This document shows positions 31,035 through 39,191 of a stretch of DNA of 64,000 nucleotides, in pieces; the first letter of the stretch is position 1; the number at the start of each line of letters is the position of its first letter. The DNA lies in the IMG/VR virus record IMGVR_UViG_3300043395_003277, positions 21,450 to 85,449 of that record; one strand, written 5' to 3'. Both the position numbers and the translations under genes were made by a program. Source of the stretch: a virus. The notes beneath the pieces are model-generated. The model made no database searches, had not been told where the DNA came from, and saw only the letters and a program-made list of their open reading frames with translations.

Positions 31035-31420
31035 GCAGGCGCGAAAAATTGATTGCATCCATCATTGGTCCCAAGATGGATAAAACAAAAGCAAAGATGC
31101 TTGATGCCACAGTCAAGCTTGTGCTTGGCGACATGGGCCAGCAATACTGTAGATTCTGGGAGGCTGAGGGTCCAGGCGTCATGGTGTTTCAGCCTGAAGC
31201 TGGGGAACGCTCCATGTTTTTCCTAACACTCAAAGAATTGCATGCTGCGCAAGAACAGTGCGAAAGAAATAATGACGGTGATATGGCAGAAAGCTTTAGG
31301 CGTATTTTGGGCGCAGCCCAAAAGATTGATCCAGAGGAAAAAGCTGGATATGTTATTAACGATTCTGACGGCATCCGTTATTTTGAGGTTGACTATAACA
31401 AGGTAGATGACAGTATTTAG
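31031..31420 (+). CDS. Hypothetical protein (129 aa)
   Basis: MSRREKLIASIIGPKMDKTK then an alpha/beta body (RFWEAEGPGVMVFQPEAGER, FFLTLKELHAAQEQCER). Overlaps both neighbours (ATGA before, 14 bases after). No catalytic motif recognised; it is in the operon with the HTH and Dam-like genes. Confidence 0.6.
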   Translation: MSRREKLIASIIGPKMDKTKAKMLDATVKLVLGDMGQQYCRFWEAEGPGVMVFQPEAGERSMFFLTLKELHAAQEQCERNNDGDMAESFRRILGAAQKIDPEEKAGYVINDSDGIRYFEVDYNKVDDSI

Positions 31421-31994
31421 CCCTGGACTTCGCAAAGAAGATTCCGAATTAATCACAAGCCAAGATCTTGTGACATCTGCCCATGCCCTGCTGGAAGGTA
31501 TTGATTTGGATGTTGCCAGCTCTACTCTTGCCAATCAATACGTTGATGCAAAACATTTCTATACACCATTGGATGATGGCTTAAACAGCCAACAGTGGTA
31601 CGGTAAGGTTTATTTATTTCCTCCCAGCGGTTGTTATTTTTGGGAGGAAAAAAACCAACGCTGGAAGATGACCAGGGCTTCTTCCAAGACGCTTACCTCA
31701 TCGCACGCGGTGTGGTTTAGGAGAATGTACCGCGCGTGGATGGCCAATGAAATTGAGCAGGGTCTTTATTTTTCCAACTGTCCTGACATGATTCGTTATG
31801 AACAAAAAATTTTTGACCTGCCCATGTGCATCCTTCGGACTGCTCCAATTTTGATGCGACGTGTCGAAAACCAAGTAAAAACACATAAAACCTGCACGTC
31901 TTTTTTGGTATACTTGCCGCCAACAAACAATACGGCAAACGCCATTGATCGATTTGTAGACATTTACTCAGCAAAGGGTCGTGTTCTTTGCTGA
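31407..31994 (+). CDS. Phage Dam-like (adenine methyltransferase superfamily) protein, motif altered
   Basis: The order ITSQDLVTSAHALLEGIDLD, VASSTLANQYVDAKHFYTPL, DDGLNSQQWYGKVYLFPPSG matches phage Dam proteins, which read (T)PxxLxxxLxxxxxFxLDxCAS...N...FTxxxDGLxxxWxGxVxxNPPY. The catalytic N/D-PP-Y is replaced by FPPSG. The remainder (SSHAVWFRRMYRAWMANEIE, GLYFSNC, LPMCILRTAPILM) follows the family shape. Either the methyltransferase accepts a different residue, or this is an inactive DNA- or nucleotide-binding relative. Confidence 0.55.
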   Translation: MTVFSPGLRKEDSELITSQDLVTSAHALLEGIDLDVASSTLANQYVDAKHFYTPLDDGLNSQQWYGKVYLFPPSGCYFWEEKNQRWKMTRASSKTLTSSHAVWFRRMYRAWMANEIEQGLYFSNCPDMIRYEQKIFDLPMCILRTAPILMRRVENQVKTHKTCTSFLVYLPPTNNTANAIDRFVDIYSAKGRVLC

Positions 31995-32027
31995 TTTCTG
32001 TATACTGAAGGACGATTACAAGGGCTT

Positions 32028-32615
32028 ATGAGCGTCCTGGCAGATTGGGAAATTCGTCAACTGGCTGAACAGGAGCAGATGATTGCTCCATTCGTTGATC
32101 ATCTTGTCAACGAAGATCAGGGACGCAAGATGCTGAGCTACGGACTTAGCTCGTACGGTTACGACATCCGCCTTTCTCCTAAGCAATGCTTAATTTTTGG
32201 TCGCATTTCAGAGGGTGAGTGCGATCCCAAGGAATTTAAGCCTGAGATTCTTAAACCTGCTGATTTACTTTTCGATGAAAAAGGAGAATATTTTCTTCTG
32301 CCTCCTTATGGTTATTGTTTAGGCGTAGCCCAAGAACGTTTAAAGCTTCCGCGTGACGTAACTGTTGTTGCTGTTGGCAAATCAACTTATGCACGCTCTG
32401 GGATCTTGGTCAATATCACTCCAGCAGAGTCCGGCTGGGAAGGATATTTGACCCTGGAAATCAGTAATTGTACGGGGTTATTTAACCGCATTTACGCCAA
32501 TGAAGGCATTACACAATTACTGTTTTACCGTGGTAATCCTTGCGAAGTAACGTACCAAGATCGTAAGGGCAAGTACCAGGGCCAGCCTAATAGTGTGGTG
32601 TTTTCCCAGGTTTAA
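32028..32615 (+). CDS. dcd: dCTP deaminase
   Basis: 195 residues, the usual length. GKSTYARSGILVNITPAESG, then WEGYLTLEISN, is the Dcd active-site signature, with the catalytic Glu in the TPAESGWEG segment and the substrate-binding Ser/Arg in GKSTYARSG. SYGLSSYGYDIRLSP near the N-terminus is also typical. The enzyme converts dCTP to dUTP, feeding dTMP synthesis; phages use it to adjust pools to their base composition. A TATACT-like -10 precedes it. Confidence 0.88.
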   Translation: MSVLADWEIRQLAEQEQMIAPFVDHLVNEDQGRKMLSYGLSSYGYDIRLSPKQCLIFGRISEGECDPKEFKPEILKPADLLFDEKGEYFLLPPYGYCLGVAQERLKLPRDVTVVAVGKSTYARSGILVNITPAESGWEGYLTLEISNCTGLFNRIYANEGITQLLFYRGNPCEVTYQDRKGKYQGQPNSVVFSQV

Positions 32616-32986
32616 ACGAACTGCTTACCAAACTGGGACTTAGGAGTACGGGCGTAACCGACACTGCCGGTGCGCCCACCTGAATCCCCTGTGGTTGGCA
32701 GCTCAACACCATTGATGTTGGCACCAGCGCGTGGAGTACGGCCACGAATCATGGGTTCAGCAATGCTGGCACGCTGCCTGTAGGCACCTGCTGTCCGTGC
32801 TGCACGCATAAAACGTCCTACACGCTCCTGGTTCTGGTTCAGTGAGGCAGCAGCGGGACGTTCTTCTGGTTCGACACGACGTAAATCAGTGTCATACGCC
32901 TGCTCTGGGCGCAAATCTGATATCTCAGCGCCGGAGGTACCAGCGTTGATACGTGGGTCGTAATTGGAACTATATATGTTTGCCAT
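32612..32986 (-). CDS. Hypothetical Arg/Gly-rich protein (124 aa)
   Basis: From ATG 32986 (MANIYSSNYDPRINAGTSGA). Disordered in appearance, Arg/Ala/Gly-rich (RFMRAARTAGAYRQRASIAE, IRGRTPRAGANINGVELPTT). A TACAAT lies only seven bases before the ATG, so the transcript may be nearly leaderless. Composition suggests a small virion protein. Confidence 0.58.
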   Translation of the reverse strand: MANIYSSNYDPRINAGTSGAEISDLRPEQAYDTDLRRVEPEERPAAASLNQNQERVGRFMRAARTAGAYRQRASIAEPMIRGRTPRAGANINGVELPTTGDSGGRTGSVGYARTPKSQFGKQFV

Positions 32987-33025
32987 CTTATTATTGTAGA
33001 AGCAATAAATCATGCGCTAACTGTG

Positions 33026-33373
33026 ATGCATTCCGCTGCTGGATTTTTAGATAGCTTTGTACAAGACGAAATTGATTGTCGTTGTCTGACAGAAGAGGAC
33101 TTTGGTGCACCTCTTGATAACGCAGAAAATGACGTACCCTTGTACGATATGTATAACCGTGGGTTAGCTGCATGCGAACAAGGCTTGAATCGGAATCCGT
33201 TGCATCTAGAGGGGCAACGGCCCGGAATGACGGGTTACATTCCTTCGATGGAAGAAGCGCTGGAGAAGTACCCAGCTTCCTCGCCACGACCGAAGAGCTT
33301 AGTGCTGGAACTGGAGGGGCCATCGGAGAAGGAGAGACTTCTGTCGGCAAAACGTCGTGGTTTGCTCCAGTAG
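33026..33373 (+). CDS. Hypothetical protein (115 aa)
   Basis: MHSAAGFLDSFVQDEIDCRC then LTEEDFGAPLDNAENDVPLY and a charged C-terminus (EGPSEKERLLSAKRRGLLQ). It is the only good frame in 33,026-33,172. A second frame from 33,172 overlaps its 3' half and leads into the DUF3310 gene. No family recognised. Confidence 0.52.
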   Translation: MHSAAGFLDSFVQDEIDCRCLTEEDFGAPLDNAENDVPLYDMYNRGLAACEQGLNRNPLHLEGQRPGMTGYIPSMEEALEKYPASSPRPKSLVLELEGPSEKERLLSAKRRGLLQ

Positions 33374-33378
33374 AAGCA

Positions 33379-33678
33379 GTGGATGAGATCCATGATTGCC
33401 CTGGAGGCGTCTGCCCTGTACCCTGGGCAGTGAAAGAGGAGCCTGTCATTTTGTCCCAGGACACGGTTAATCATCCATCGCATTACACCGATGGTGAAAT
33501 CGAGTGCATTGAAGCAATTGAAGCTTCTTTAACTGCAGACGAATATCGTGGTTACCTGAAAGGCAACATACAAAAGTATGTCTGGCGCGAACGCCTTAAA
33601 GGAGGTACTGAATCACTGCGCAAAGCACAGTGGTATATTGAGCGCCTAATTCGATTAGACGAAGCTCAAAAAGGCTGA
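33379..33678 (+). CDS. DUF3310 family protein
   Basis: The core VNHPSHYTDGEIECIEAIEA, KGNIQKYVWRERLKGGTESL and RKAQWYIERLI is the DUF3310 signature, common in tailed phages and often annotated as nucleotide-kinase-like without experimental proof. The frame is open from ATG 33172, which would give 168 residues with a 202-base overlap; GTG 33379, six bases after the previous stop, fits better and gives 99 residues. Confidence 0.8.
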   Translation: MDEIHDCPGGVCPVPWAVKEEPVILSQDTVNHPSHYTDGEIECIEAIEASLTADEYRGYLKGNIQKYVWRERLKGGTESLRKAQWYIERLIRLDEAQKG

Positions 33679-33974
33679 AGGTCGTCTTCTTCATCATCGT
33701 ACTCGTCGTCGTCATAAACACATGCGGCGGCGAGTTCTGCTAGTTCAATATCTGTTGGAATATCAAATTCAATCGAAACGTTTTCGTCTTCCATCAAAGA
33801 CTTGAGTGCATACCACTCCATCAATCTTTGGTGATATAAATTAAGAAGAGCGTAATACAGCTCTTCCCACGTCATCTCCTTGGCGGCAAGCTCTGCTTTG
33901 CGCATGGAAAATTGCAGCTCCAAGGGAAGCTCAAATTCCTTGGGTTCAACTGAACGTTCCATTCCGCTCTGCAT
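33666..33974 (-). CDS. NblA-like protein (phycobilisome degradation family)
   Basis: Residues about 16-61 (LPLELQFSMRKAELAAKEMT, WEELYYALLNLYHQRLMEWY) follow the NblA pattern LxLExxFxLRxxExxxxxMxxExxxxxLxxLYxQxM. NblA links phycobiliproteins to ClpC protease and triggers antenna breakdown; it is known in Microcystis phage Ma-LMM01. This protein is longer (102 aa) with an acidic tail (DDDEYDDEEDD). A TAGAAT element lies 16 bases before the ATG. The similarity is clear in pattern but not decisive, so an unrelated helical hairpin remains possible. Confidence 0.45.
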   Translation of the reverse strand: MQSGMERSVEPKEFELPLELQFSMRKAELAAKEMTWEELYYALLNLYHQRLMEWYALKSLMEDENVSIEFDIPTDIELAELAAACVYDDDEYDDEEDDLQPF

Positions 33975-33998
33975 ATTCTCAATGCAATTATTCTAAGC

Positions 33999-34658
33999 CT
34001 AGCCGCCAAATACAAGATCTGTGTCTTCGTGGCTGTACTCGCACCAGATATTGTCATCAATCTGGAAGTCGTTAGCAAATTGCGACAGGATGTAAGGACT
34101 GATGTTTTCTTCCAGGCGCCTGATTGCACGCACCTCATGTGGCGCAGCAGTGTAATTCCTAAAAGCTTTCAAAAGGATTTCTGTTGACGACCAAGGATTG
34201 GCATCTATTTCTGTTAAAAATAAATTGATTTCTTCTCTGCGTCGATCCAGCAAACCTCCTACAACCTTGTGGTACACATCAAAGATCCAGTGCCCCATTT
34301 CCTCTGTTGCACTGCAGAAATCTTCCCTTTCAATTGCGTCAACAATACCGCTGTAAAGAAAAGGTTCCCATCCTACCGAATGGATAAATGAAATCAAGGC
34401 CTGGCGCATGTGATCATCCAGTCCAAGATTAAGCTTTAACAGTTGAGTGTCGATTACACCCACCTCGTGGAAGAGGTATTCCAGGGCTTTTTCTCGACTA
34501 CAACGTTGCCCTTGTTTGACTGGTGAGCCATCTGGGTAATATTGGGTGCCGAAACCAATAGTGTAGGGTTCGACACCCGTGGCGGGATCTGCGTACGCCT
34601 TTTCGCTAAACCCTTCGTATTTACGAATTAGGTTAATGGCATGCGTAAAATCCGCCAT
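33999..34658 (-). CDS. T4-type lysozyme (GH24)
   Basis: RKYEGFSEKAYADPATGV then PYTIGFGTQYYPDG gives the GH24 triad E15, D24 and T33, with the same spacing from Glu to Asp as in T4 lysozyme. The next helices (CSREKALEYLFHEVGV, RQALISFIHSVGWEPFLYSG) fit the fold. The C-terminal about 70 residues are extra. With the two-domain endolysin at 24,015 the phage has at least two muralytic enzymes; this one could be virion-associated or a second endolysin. Confidence 0.8.
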   Translation of the reverse strand: MADFTHAINLIRKYEGFSEKAYADPATGVEPYTIGFGTQYYPDGSPVKQGQRCSREKALEYLFHEVGVIDTQLLKLNLGLDDHMRQALISFIHSVGWEPFLYSGIVDAIEREDFCSATEEMGHWIFDVYHKVVGGLLDRRREEINLFLTEIDANPWSSTEILLKAFRNYTAAPHEVRAIRRLEENISPYILSQFANDFQIDDNIWCEYSHEDTDLVFGG

Positions 34659-34730
34659 GGTAATAATAAATAGTTATCACCAATATACACAATTTTAAAA
34701 GCGACGGCCGCATTGCGATGCTACCCTGGC

Positions 34731-34744
34731 ATTGACATGTCAAT
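34731..34744. promoter_or_regulatory. Perfect 14-bp palindrome before the HNH gene
   Basis: ATTGACATGTCAAT is fully self-complementary and contains TTGACA, 10 bases before the HNH ATG. It may be an operator for the endonuclease or part of its recognition site. Confidence 0.4.
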
Positions 34745-34753
34745 AAGCTTACA

Positions 34754-35305
34754 ATGAAAGTCAAATCACTTCCGTCTTTTGAGGTATTATCGGAACATTT
34801 TGAACTTGCTGGTAACGATGTTGTATGGAAAAAGAACTATTTTAAAGCACGTGTCGGGAAGCGTGCAGGGTACAAACGGTCCGATGGATATGTTGAAATT
34901 AAATTTCAACATCAAAAAATGCTAGCCCATCGAGTTGCGTATGTTTTACATAACAAAAAAGATCCTGGCGACTTTTTTATTGACCATATAGACAACAATC
35001 CGTCAAACAACAATCCAGATAATTTAAGGATTGCAACGCACTGTCAAAATCTTGTTAATTCAAGAAGACTAAGACGCAATAATACATCGGGCAAGCACGG
35101 TGTCAATAAAGCTATTGTTAATGGAATTGAATATTGGAAAGCGACAATCAGCATTGAAAACAAAAACTATTTTATTGGAGCATATGCAACAAAAGAGGCG
35201 GCAATTGCCGCCCGTGAAGTTGCCGAAAAATTCGCTTATGGAGAATTTTCACCACTAACGGCCTTGCCCGCGCCACGGCTTTTTCCCCTTGCGCCTGGGT
35301 CTTGA
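34754..35305 (+). CDS. HNH homing endonuclease with AP2 domain
   Basis: HRVAYVLHNKKDPGDFFIDH then IDNNPSNNNPDN and LRIATHCQNLVNSRRLRRNN give the HNH_3 catalytic set. SGKHGVNKAIVNGIEYWKAT, then NKNYFIGAYATKEAAIAARE, is an AP2 DNA-binding domain. The nuclease appears intact. Its last 17 codons (after FAYGEFSPL) are antisense to the end of a minus-strand structural-type gene (35,255-35,380), so its C-terminus was set by the insertion site. Confidence 0.9.
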   Translation: MKVKSLPSFEVLSEHFELAGNDVVWKKNYFKARVGKRAGYKRSDGYVEIKFQHQKMLAHRVAYVLHNKKDPGDFFIDHIDNNPSNNNPDNLRIATHCQNLVNSRRLRRNNTSGKHGVNKAIVNGIEYWKATISIENKNYFIGAYATKEAAIAAREVAEKFAYGEFSPLTALPAPRLFPLAPGS

Positions 35306-35380
35306 ATTTGCTCCTTGTCCAATTGATGTTGTCTTGGGCTTGCCTTCGACATGAGCAGTGTTGGATTTGGGTTTTGCCAT
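35255..35380 (-). CDS. Small basic protein (41 aa)
   Basis: MAKPKSNTAHVEGKPKTTSI then SRPRRKGKKPWRGQGR. Short proteins with this Thr-Ser-Ile-Gly...KKxxRGQGR pattern are common in tailed phages, as I recall. It follows the DUF5754-like gene on the same strand (stop and start five bases apart). Its 3' end is antisense to the HNH gene end. Confidence 0.7.
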   Translation of the reverse strand: MAKPKSNTAHVEGKPKTTSIGQGANSRPRRKGKKPWRGQGR

Positions 35381-35385
35381 AAAAG

Positions 35386-35673
35386 TTACCAGTTGTAATT
35401 ACAGGCCCACCACCCAGGAGTCAGTTTGTTTTTCTTCTCCGAGCAGTTGTGCCTGGCCTTGAAGTTAGCACGTCTATCCTCGTCTTGATGCTGAAGATAA
35501 TCTTGATATCCCCTGGCACCAAAACGTACTATTGCTTCCTTGCCATCTTGACAAGCCTTGACAACATACTTGTGCTTATCCCCCTTTGGAGCACGCTGCG
35601 GCTTATTACATTCCATCTTATCCTTCTGATATCTCTTAGCAGCTTTAGCTGCTTTTTTCCTTTGTTCAGACAT
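35386..35673 (-). CDS. DUF5754-like protein
   Basis: The phrases KYVVKACQDGKEAIVRFGAR, GYQDYLQHQDEDRRANFKAR and HNC...TPGWWACNYNW match the DUF5754 plan (beta hairpin with FG, YxDYxxHxDxxRRxxFxxRHxC, TxGxWxxxxLW) of small phage and virus proteins. The N-terminus is Lys/Arg-rich. Function unknown; it overlaps the upstream virion gene by one base. Confidence 0.75.
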   Translation of the reverse strand: MSEQRKKAAKAAKRYQKDKMECNKPQRAPKGDKHKYVVKACQDGKEAIVRFGARGYQDYLQHQDEDRRANFKARHNCSEKKNKLTPGWWACNYNW

Positions 35674-38495
35674 TAACTAAATCCTTTAAATAAAGATGTG
35701 AATTCGCCAAGGATTTTCTTTCCTGTAGTGGATTTGTAGTCCTCGTCTGTTTTATCTTCTTCAAATAGTTTAAAATAGCTAGGCGCACTTTCTTCCTCTT
35801 CTGTTGGTGCGGCTTCTTGATCAGAGAATAAATTCTCAACAGATGCCAGACTTTCAAAGGGATCTTTACTAGTAAGACCAGCGTAGCTGCCACCAAGGGT
35901 CAGCCCGCCCGGCTTGGTGCCTTGCGTCACAAGTTCCATTTCACCTCGATCAATATCCGTCATAAAACTTCCGTAAAATTCATCTTCCGATCCTTGATAA
36001 CCAGCATTTTTAAAGATCTGGTAAAGTTGCGTTTCTTCTCCTGTTCCTGTTGTAATAGGTTTTGCATCTTCTGGGCGTTCAATATATTCAACACCTAAAC
36101 GTTCTTGTGTTGGCGTTAACCGTTTTTCGTTTAAGTATTGTATGGATTGACGAATCTGCTGAGCAGCATTCGTGCGGAAAGAATTAATAATATAATTTCG
36201 TACTTCATCGACGCCAGCGTCAGTACCAGAGAGTCCTTGAGATTCAAGCAATTTATCCCACTCAGCTTTGTCTGTTGTTGGATCAATCCCTTGCAGCATG
36301 GTATCTGCAAAGGTTTCTGGGGTAATGAAATTCATAAATGTCATGTCCCCCAGATCATTCTTCTCTGTTGCAATAGCAGGTATTAAGTTGTTGTCAATAT
36401 AGTCATTTGCATCTTTAAACGTCAGAACATCTTCTGCAGCATCGAAACCATAAGTGGTACCGCCAAGCACCTCGTAGTGTAGTTTTGCAAACTGCTGGGG
36501 GTCGTTAATATCCAATCCGTAATAATATGACCAATAAGCCCAGGTTTTTCCTGTGTCACCTACCAAGGAATTTGGATCGCTTTTGGCTGCTGCATAATCA
36601 GCGGCAATAGTTTCCTTTTGAGTTTGATATTTAGCAATCTTTGGATCATCCGGAGTGAAATTGCCAGTTGGATTAAGATAAAACTCTGGATCAAAAGCTT
36701 TGGCACTTGTGCTGTAAATCTGATTTAGATAACTGCGTGCCCTCAAATCTGCAATATCTTTCAATGCATCAAGTGCGCTTTGTGTTTGGAAAATATTCTG
36801 CTCTGCTTTTTCAACATCCATATAACTGGCAAACTCTGACATTGATTTTGAACTATCAAAGCGTGGTACCAAGTAATCCTTAATGTATTTTTCCGCAAAT
36901 TTAGCATCAAGAGTATATGTTTTTGTGGGATCTTCAATGTCCTGAAATGTTGCTCCTTCTTTATAACGTTGCGTGAGCTGCTCGTCAAACCATTTCTGCC
37001 AGTTGTAGACCGCTGTACTCCTAGAGGGCACTCCGGTAACTTTCTCTAGTGCGGATTTAAATTTATCTGCAGCACCTTCTTGTCCTCCCATCCAGCCCAT
37101 CATGCCACCGGCGCTAAAATCGCCCATGATGGAATTAGTTAAATCACTGCTAAGCGAAAAAACTTCCTTAAAACCTTCTAACTGAGAGTACGTTTCAAAT
37201 TGTTGTTCTTCTTGTTTTGCATTTTGCAATGCTTTAAGAGATTCCCGAAGCGTATCTAGGGTCATTGCCCCAAACATTCGTTCTTTTTCTCTTTCTGCTT
37301 CGCTGGCAAGCTGTGAAACCTTCTCGCCAAGAATGGCGCCTTCGCCTACGCCTAAAACTCTATCTCGATAAAGCTGATAATCAGCATCTGTCAGGTACTC
37401 TGTGTATTTTTGAACAAGTGCTGCGTTCTGTTCTTGATTGCCACGTGCCCCTTGGTCTTTACCAATGGTGGTGTAGTGGTAATGAGAATAAAGATTCCTA
37501 TCAAAACGACCAAGGATATCAAGATCGTCTGTTTCAACAGCATTGTTAAAACGCTGATCAGCTTGACTTCCTAAAGCGCCTGTCTGCGTGCGGTAATAAA
37601 GCGAGTCAAAGGGGCCAATCGGTGGTTGAGCACCTTCTGAGTCGTCCCAGGGCTGGAGGCGGTCTTTTAAATAGTATCCTTTGTAAGAACTTTTAGCTGC
37701 GTCAATAAAATAATCTTTTTCTTCTTCTGTTATATAACCACTATCGACGGCATCTTCTAGTTCTTGTCGTGGAAGTCCATCGCGATTACTTAAATACTTG
37801 GGATCTTCCGGTGTTCCTGTTGCCGTCTTCTGATAATAATCTGCAACCTTATTACTCCAATCATTTAATATTGAGTTTCTTGTATTTGTCCATTGATTAT
37901 CTTTGTTATCAGCAACATATTGCTCCCTAAGTGCATCTTGCTCTTTGTTATATTCAACAGAAAGTTCTTCGCGTAAGCGATCTTGTTCTTGATTGTATTG
38001 AACAGCACGTTGCTCTCTAAGGGCATCTTGCTGTTGGTTATAAGCAGTTACCTCTGCTTGAGCAGTTGTATTGTTTGTATTTAACTCAGTAATTTTTGTC
38101 CTAAGGCTGTCTTTTTGTTGTGTAGACAGTGAATCTAGGAAACCGCTATTAAATTGTTCAGATAGTTTTTTGTCGTAAGTTAATGCTTTTTCGTTCCAGC
38201 CGGATCCAGTGGGTTGCGTCCAGCTGATCTTTTTGCTTCCGTCTGCTAACGTTTTAACCCAAAACGTTGTGGTTGTTGGGTACTGTGTTGCGTAATCTGC
38301 TTGTGTTTTATATGGAAATTGATCTACAAAATCAACAGCAGTTGAATAAGGTAGTTGATCAATAAAGTCTTGAGCTGTTTTGTAAGGATAAATAACCTCT
38401 GGCTTTATAGTGCTATAAAATTCTGTATGATGCACCCCGTAATCAGTTGGCAGCGCAAAAGATTGCCAACCTGTTTTTTCATTCCATACAGCCAT
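35673..38495 (-). CDS. Large virion protein (940 aa), possibly internal or ejection protein
   Basis: A soluble, Gln/Asp/Tyr-rich protein. Residues about 37-75 hold three short repeats of the type PYKTAQDFIDQLPY. Residues 152-196 hold three tandem 15-mers YNQQQDALREQRAVQ / YNQEQDRLREELSVE / YNKEQDALREQYVAD, which should form a coiled coil. The rest is helical with no enzyme motif. Size, position and composition suggest an internal virion, ejection or tape-like protein. The start overlaps the HNH stop by one base. Confidence 0.7.
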   Translation of the reverse strand: MAVWNEKTGWQSFALPTDYGVHHTEFYSTIKPEVIYPYKTAQDFIDQLPYSTAVDFVDQFPYKTQADYATQYPTTTTFWVKTLADGSKKISWTQPTGSGWNEKALTYDKKLSEQFNSGFLDSLSTQQKDSLRTKITELNTNNTTAQAEVTAYNQQQDALREQRAVQYNQEQDRLREELSVEYNKEQDALREQYVADNKDNQWTNTRNSILNDWSNKVADYYQKTATGTPEDPKYLSNRDGLPRQELEDAVDSGYITEEEKDYFIDAAKSSYKGYYLKDRLQPWDDSEGAQPPIGPFDSLYYRTQTGALGSQADQRFNNAVETDDLDILGRFDRNLYSHYHYTTIGKDQGARGNQEQNAALVQKYTEYLTDADYQLYRDRVLGVGEGAILGEKVSQLASEAEREKERMFGAMTLDTLRESLKALQNAKQEEQQFETYSQLEGFKEVFSLSSDLTNSIMGDFSAGGMMGWMGGQEGAADKFKSALEKVTGVPSRSTAVYNWQKWFDEQLTQRYKEGATFQDIEDPTKTYTLDAKFAEKYIKDYLVPRFDSSKSMSEFASYMDVEKAEQNIFQTQSALDALKDIADLRARSYLNQIYSTSAKAFDPEFYLNPTGNFTPDDPKIAKYQTQKETIAADYAAAKSDPNSLVGDTGKTWAYWSYYYGLDINDPQQFAKLHYEVLGGTTYGFDAAEDVLTFKDANDYIDNNLIPAIATEKNDLGDMTFMNFITPETFADTMLQGIDPTTDKAEWDKLLESQGLSGTDAGVDEVRNYIINSFRTNAAQQIRQSIQYLNEKRLTPTQERLGVEYIERPEDAKPITTGTGEETQLYQIFKNAGYQGSEDEFYGSFMTDIDRGEMELVTQGTKPGGLTLGGSYAGLTSKDPFESLASVENLFSDQEAAPTEEEESAPSYFKLFEEDKTDEDYKSTTGKKILGEFTSLFKGFS

Positions 38496-38833
38496 TAAAA
38501 ATCACCAAAGATAAAAACAGATTTTTGATTAGTCCAGGCTTCAATCCTATCAAGGTTTTCAAGTGAAAAAAACTCTTGTTTCTGGAACCAGGTCTTCATG
38601 TCTTCCGATCCCTTGTTGGCATTGCAACGCCGACAGCAAGGAAGTAAATTATGGCGATTAGAAGATCCAGATTTAAACCGTGGGACAATATGATCCAAGC
38701 TTGTTGCTTTATCTAAGCAATATCCGCATTTATGATTCCAGGCTTCGTATATACTTTCGCGAAATTTCTTTTTTGCCAATTTAGGAGTTAATTCAACTAG
38801 CAGGGCGAGGGGCTCATGCTCGTTGCAGTACAT
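38495..38833 (-). CDS. HNH nuclease (classical)
   Basis: CGYCLDKATSLDHIVPRFKS then GSSNRHNLLPCCRRCNANKG gives CxxC...DHxxPxxxGG/S...NxxxxCxxCNxxKG, a complete HNH (McrA-like) motif. It is 112 residues, near minimal. TAGAAT lies 23 bases before the start, and the stop is coupled to the 940-residue virion gene. It could act in packaging, as phage HNH proteins beside terminases do, or be a homing enzyme. Confidence 0.85.
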   Translation of the reverse strand: MYCNEHEPLALLVELTPKLAKKKFRESIYEAWNHKCGYCLDKATSLDHIVPRFKSGSSNRHNLLPCCRRCNANKGSEDMKTWFQKQEFFSLENLDRIEAWTNQKSVFIFGDF

Positions 38834-38917
38834 ACTCTTTGATTGCCGTTAATTTATTCTAATTTCCACACACGTATAAAGAACTGCTACTGACACATGA
38901 AGTTTAGATTAAGACTC

Positions 38918-38945
38918 TTGACGCAACACATGAGATGGGTATGCT
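38918..38945 (+). promoter_or_regulatory. Sigma-70-like promoter of the small HTH gene
   Basis: TTGACG, 16 bases, TATGCT. The likely transcription start would fall at about 38,952, so either the ATG at 38,949 is not used and ATG 38,970 is the start, or the transcript is effectively leaderless. Confidence 0.55.
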
Positions 38946-38948
38946 GCG

Positions 38949-39191
38949 ATGGCAAGCGTTACACGCGCCATGTCACAGAGCACCGGATGGGTGTCCGTCC
39001 AAAAAGCAGAAGAGATGCTTGGGCTGGACCGCAAAACTCTCTTCAAGTACCGCGATGACGGCACCCTGAAGCTTGGTCCTCATTACGCAGCTTTTCCTGA
39101 GACCCGCTCCAGGGATGGTTACCGCTGGAACGTAAACGCAGTCAGGAAACAGCTGCGAAAGCTCGAGCGTGTTGCTGAGGTTGCTGCTTAG
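38949..39191 (+). CDS. Helix-turn-helix protein (excisionase-like, 80 aa)
   Basis: WVSVQKAEEMLGLDRKTLFK then YRDDGTLKLGPHYAAFPETR is a winged helix-turn-helix of excisionase type; RDGYRWNVNAVRKQLRKL is the basic C-terminal helix. The start may be ATG 38970 (MSQSTGWVSVQ), given the promoter position. A terminator lies at 39,302-39,337. It stands alone on the plus strand next to a degenerate integrase-like frame, so it may be a relic of a lysogeny module or a regulator. Confidence 0.72.
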   Translation: MASVTRAMSQSTGWVSVQKAEEMLGLDRKTLFKYRDDGTLKLGPHYAAFPETRSRDGYRWNVNAVRKQLRKLERVAEVAA

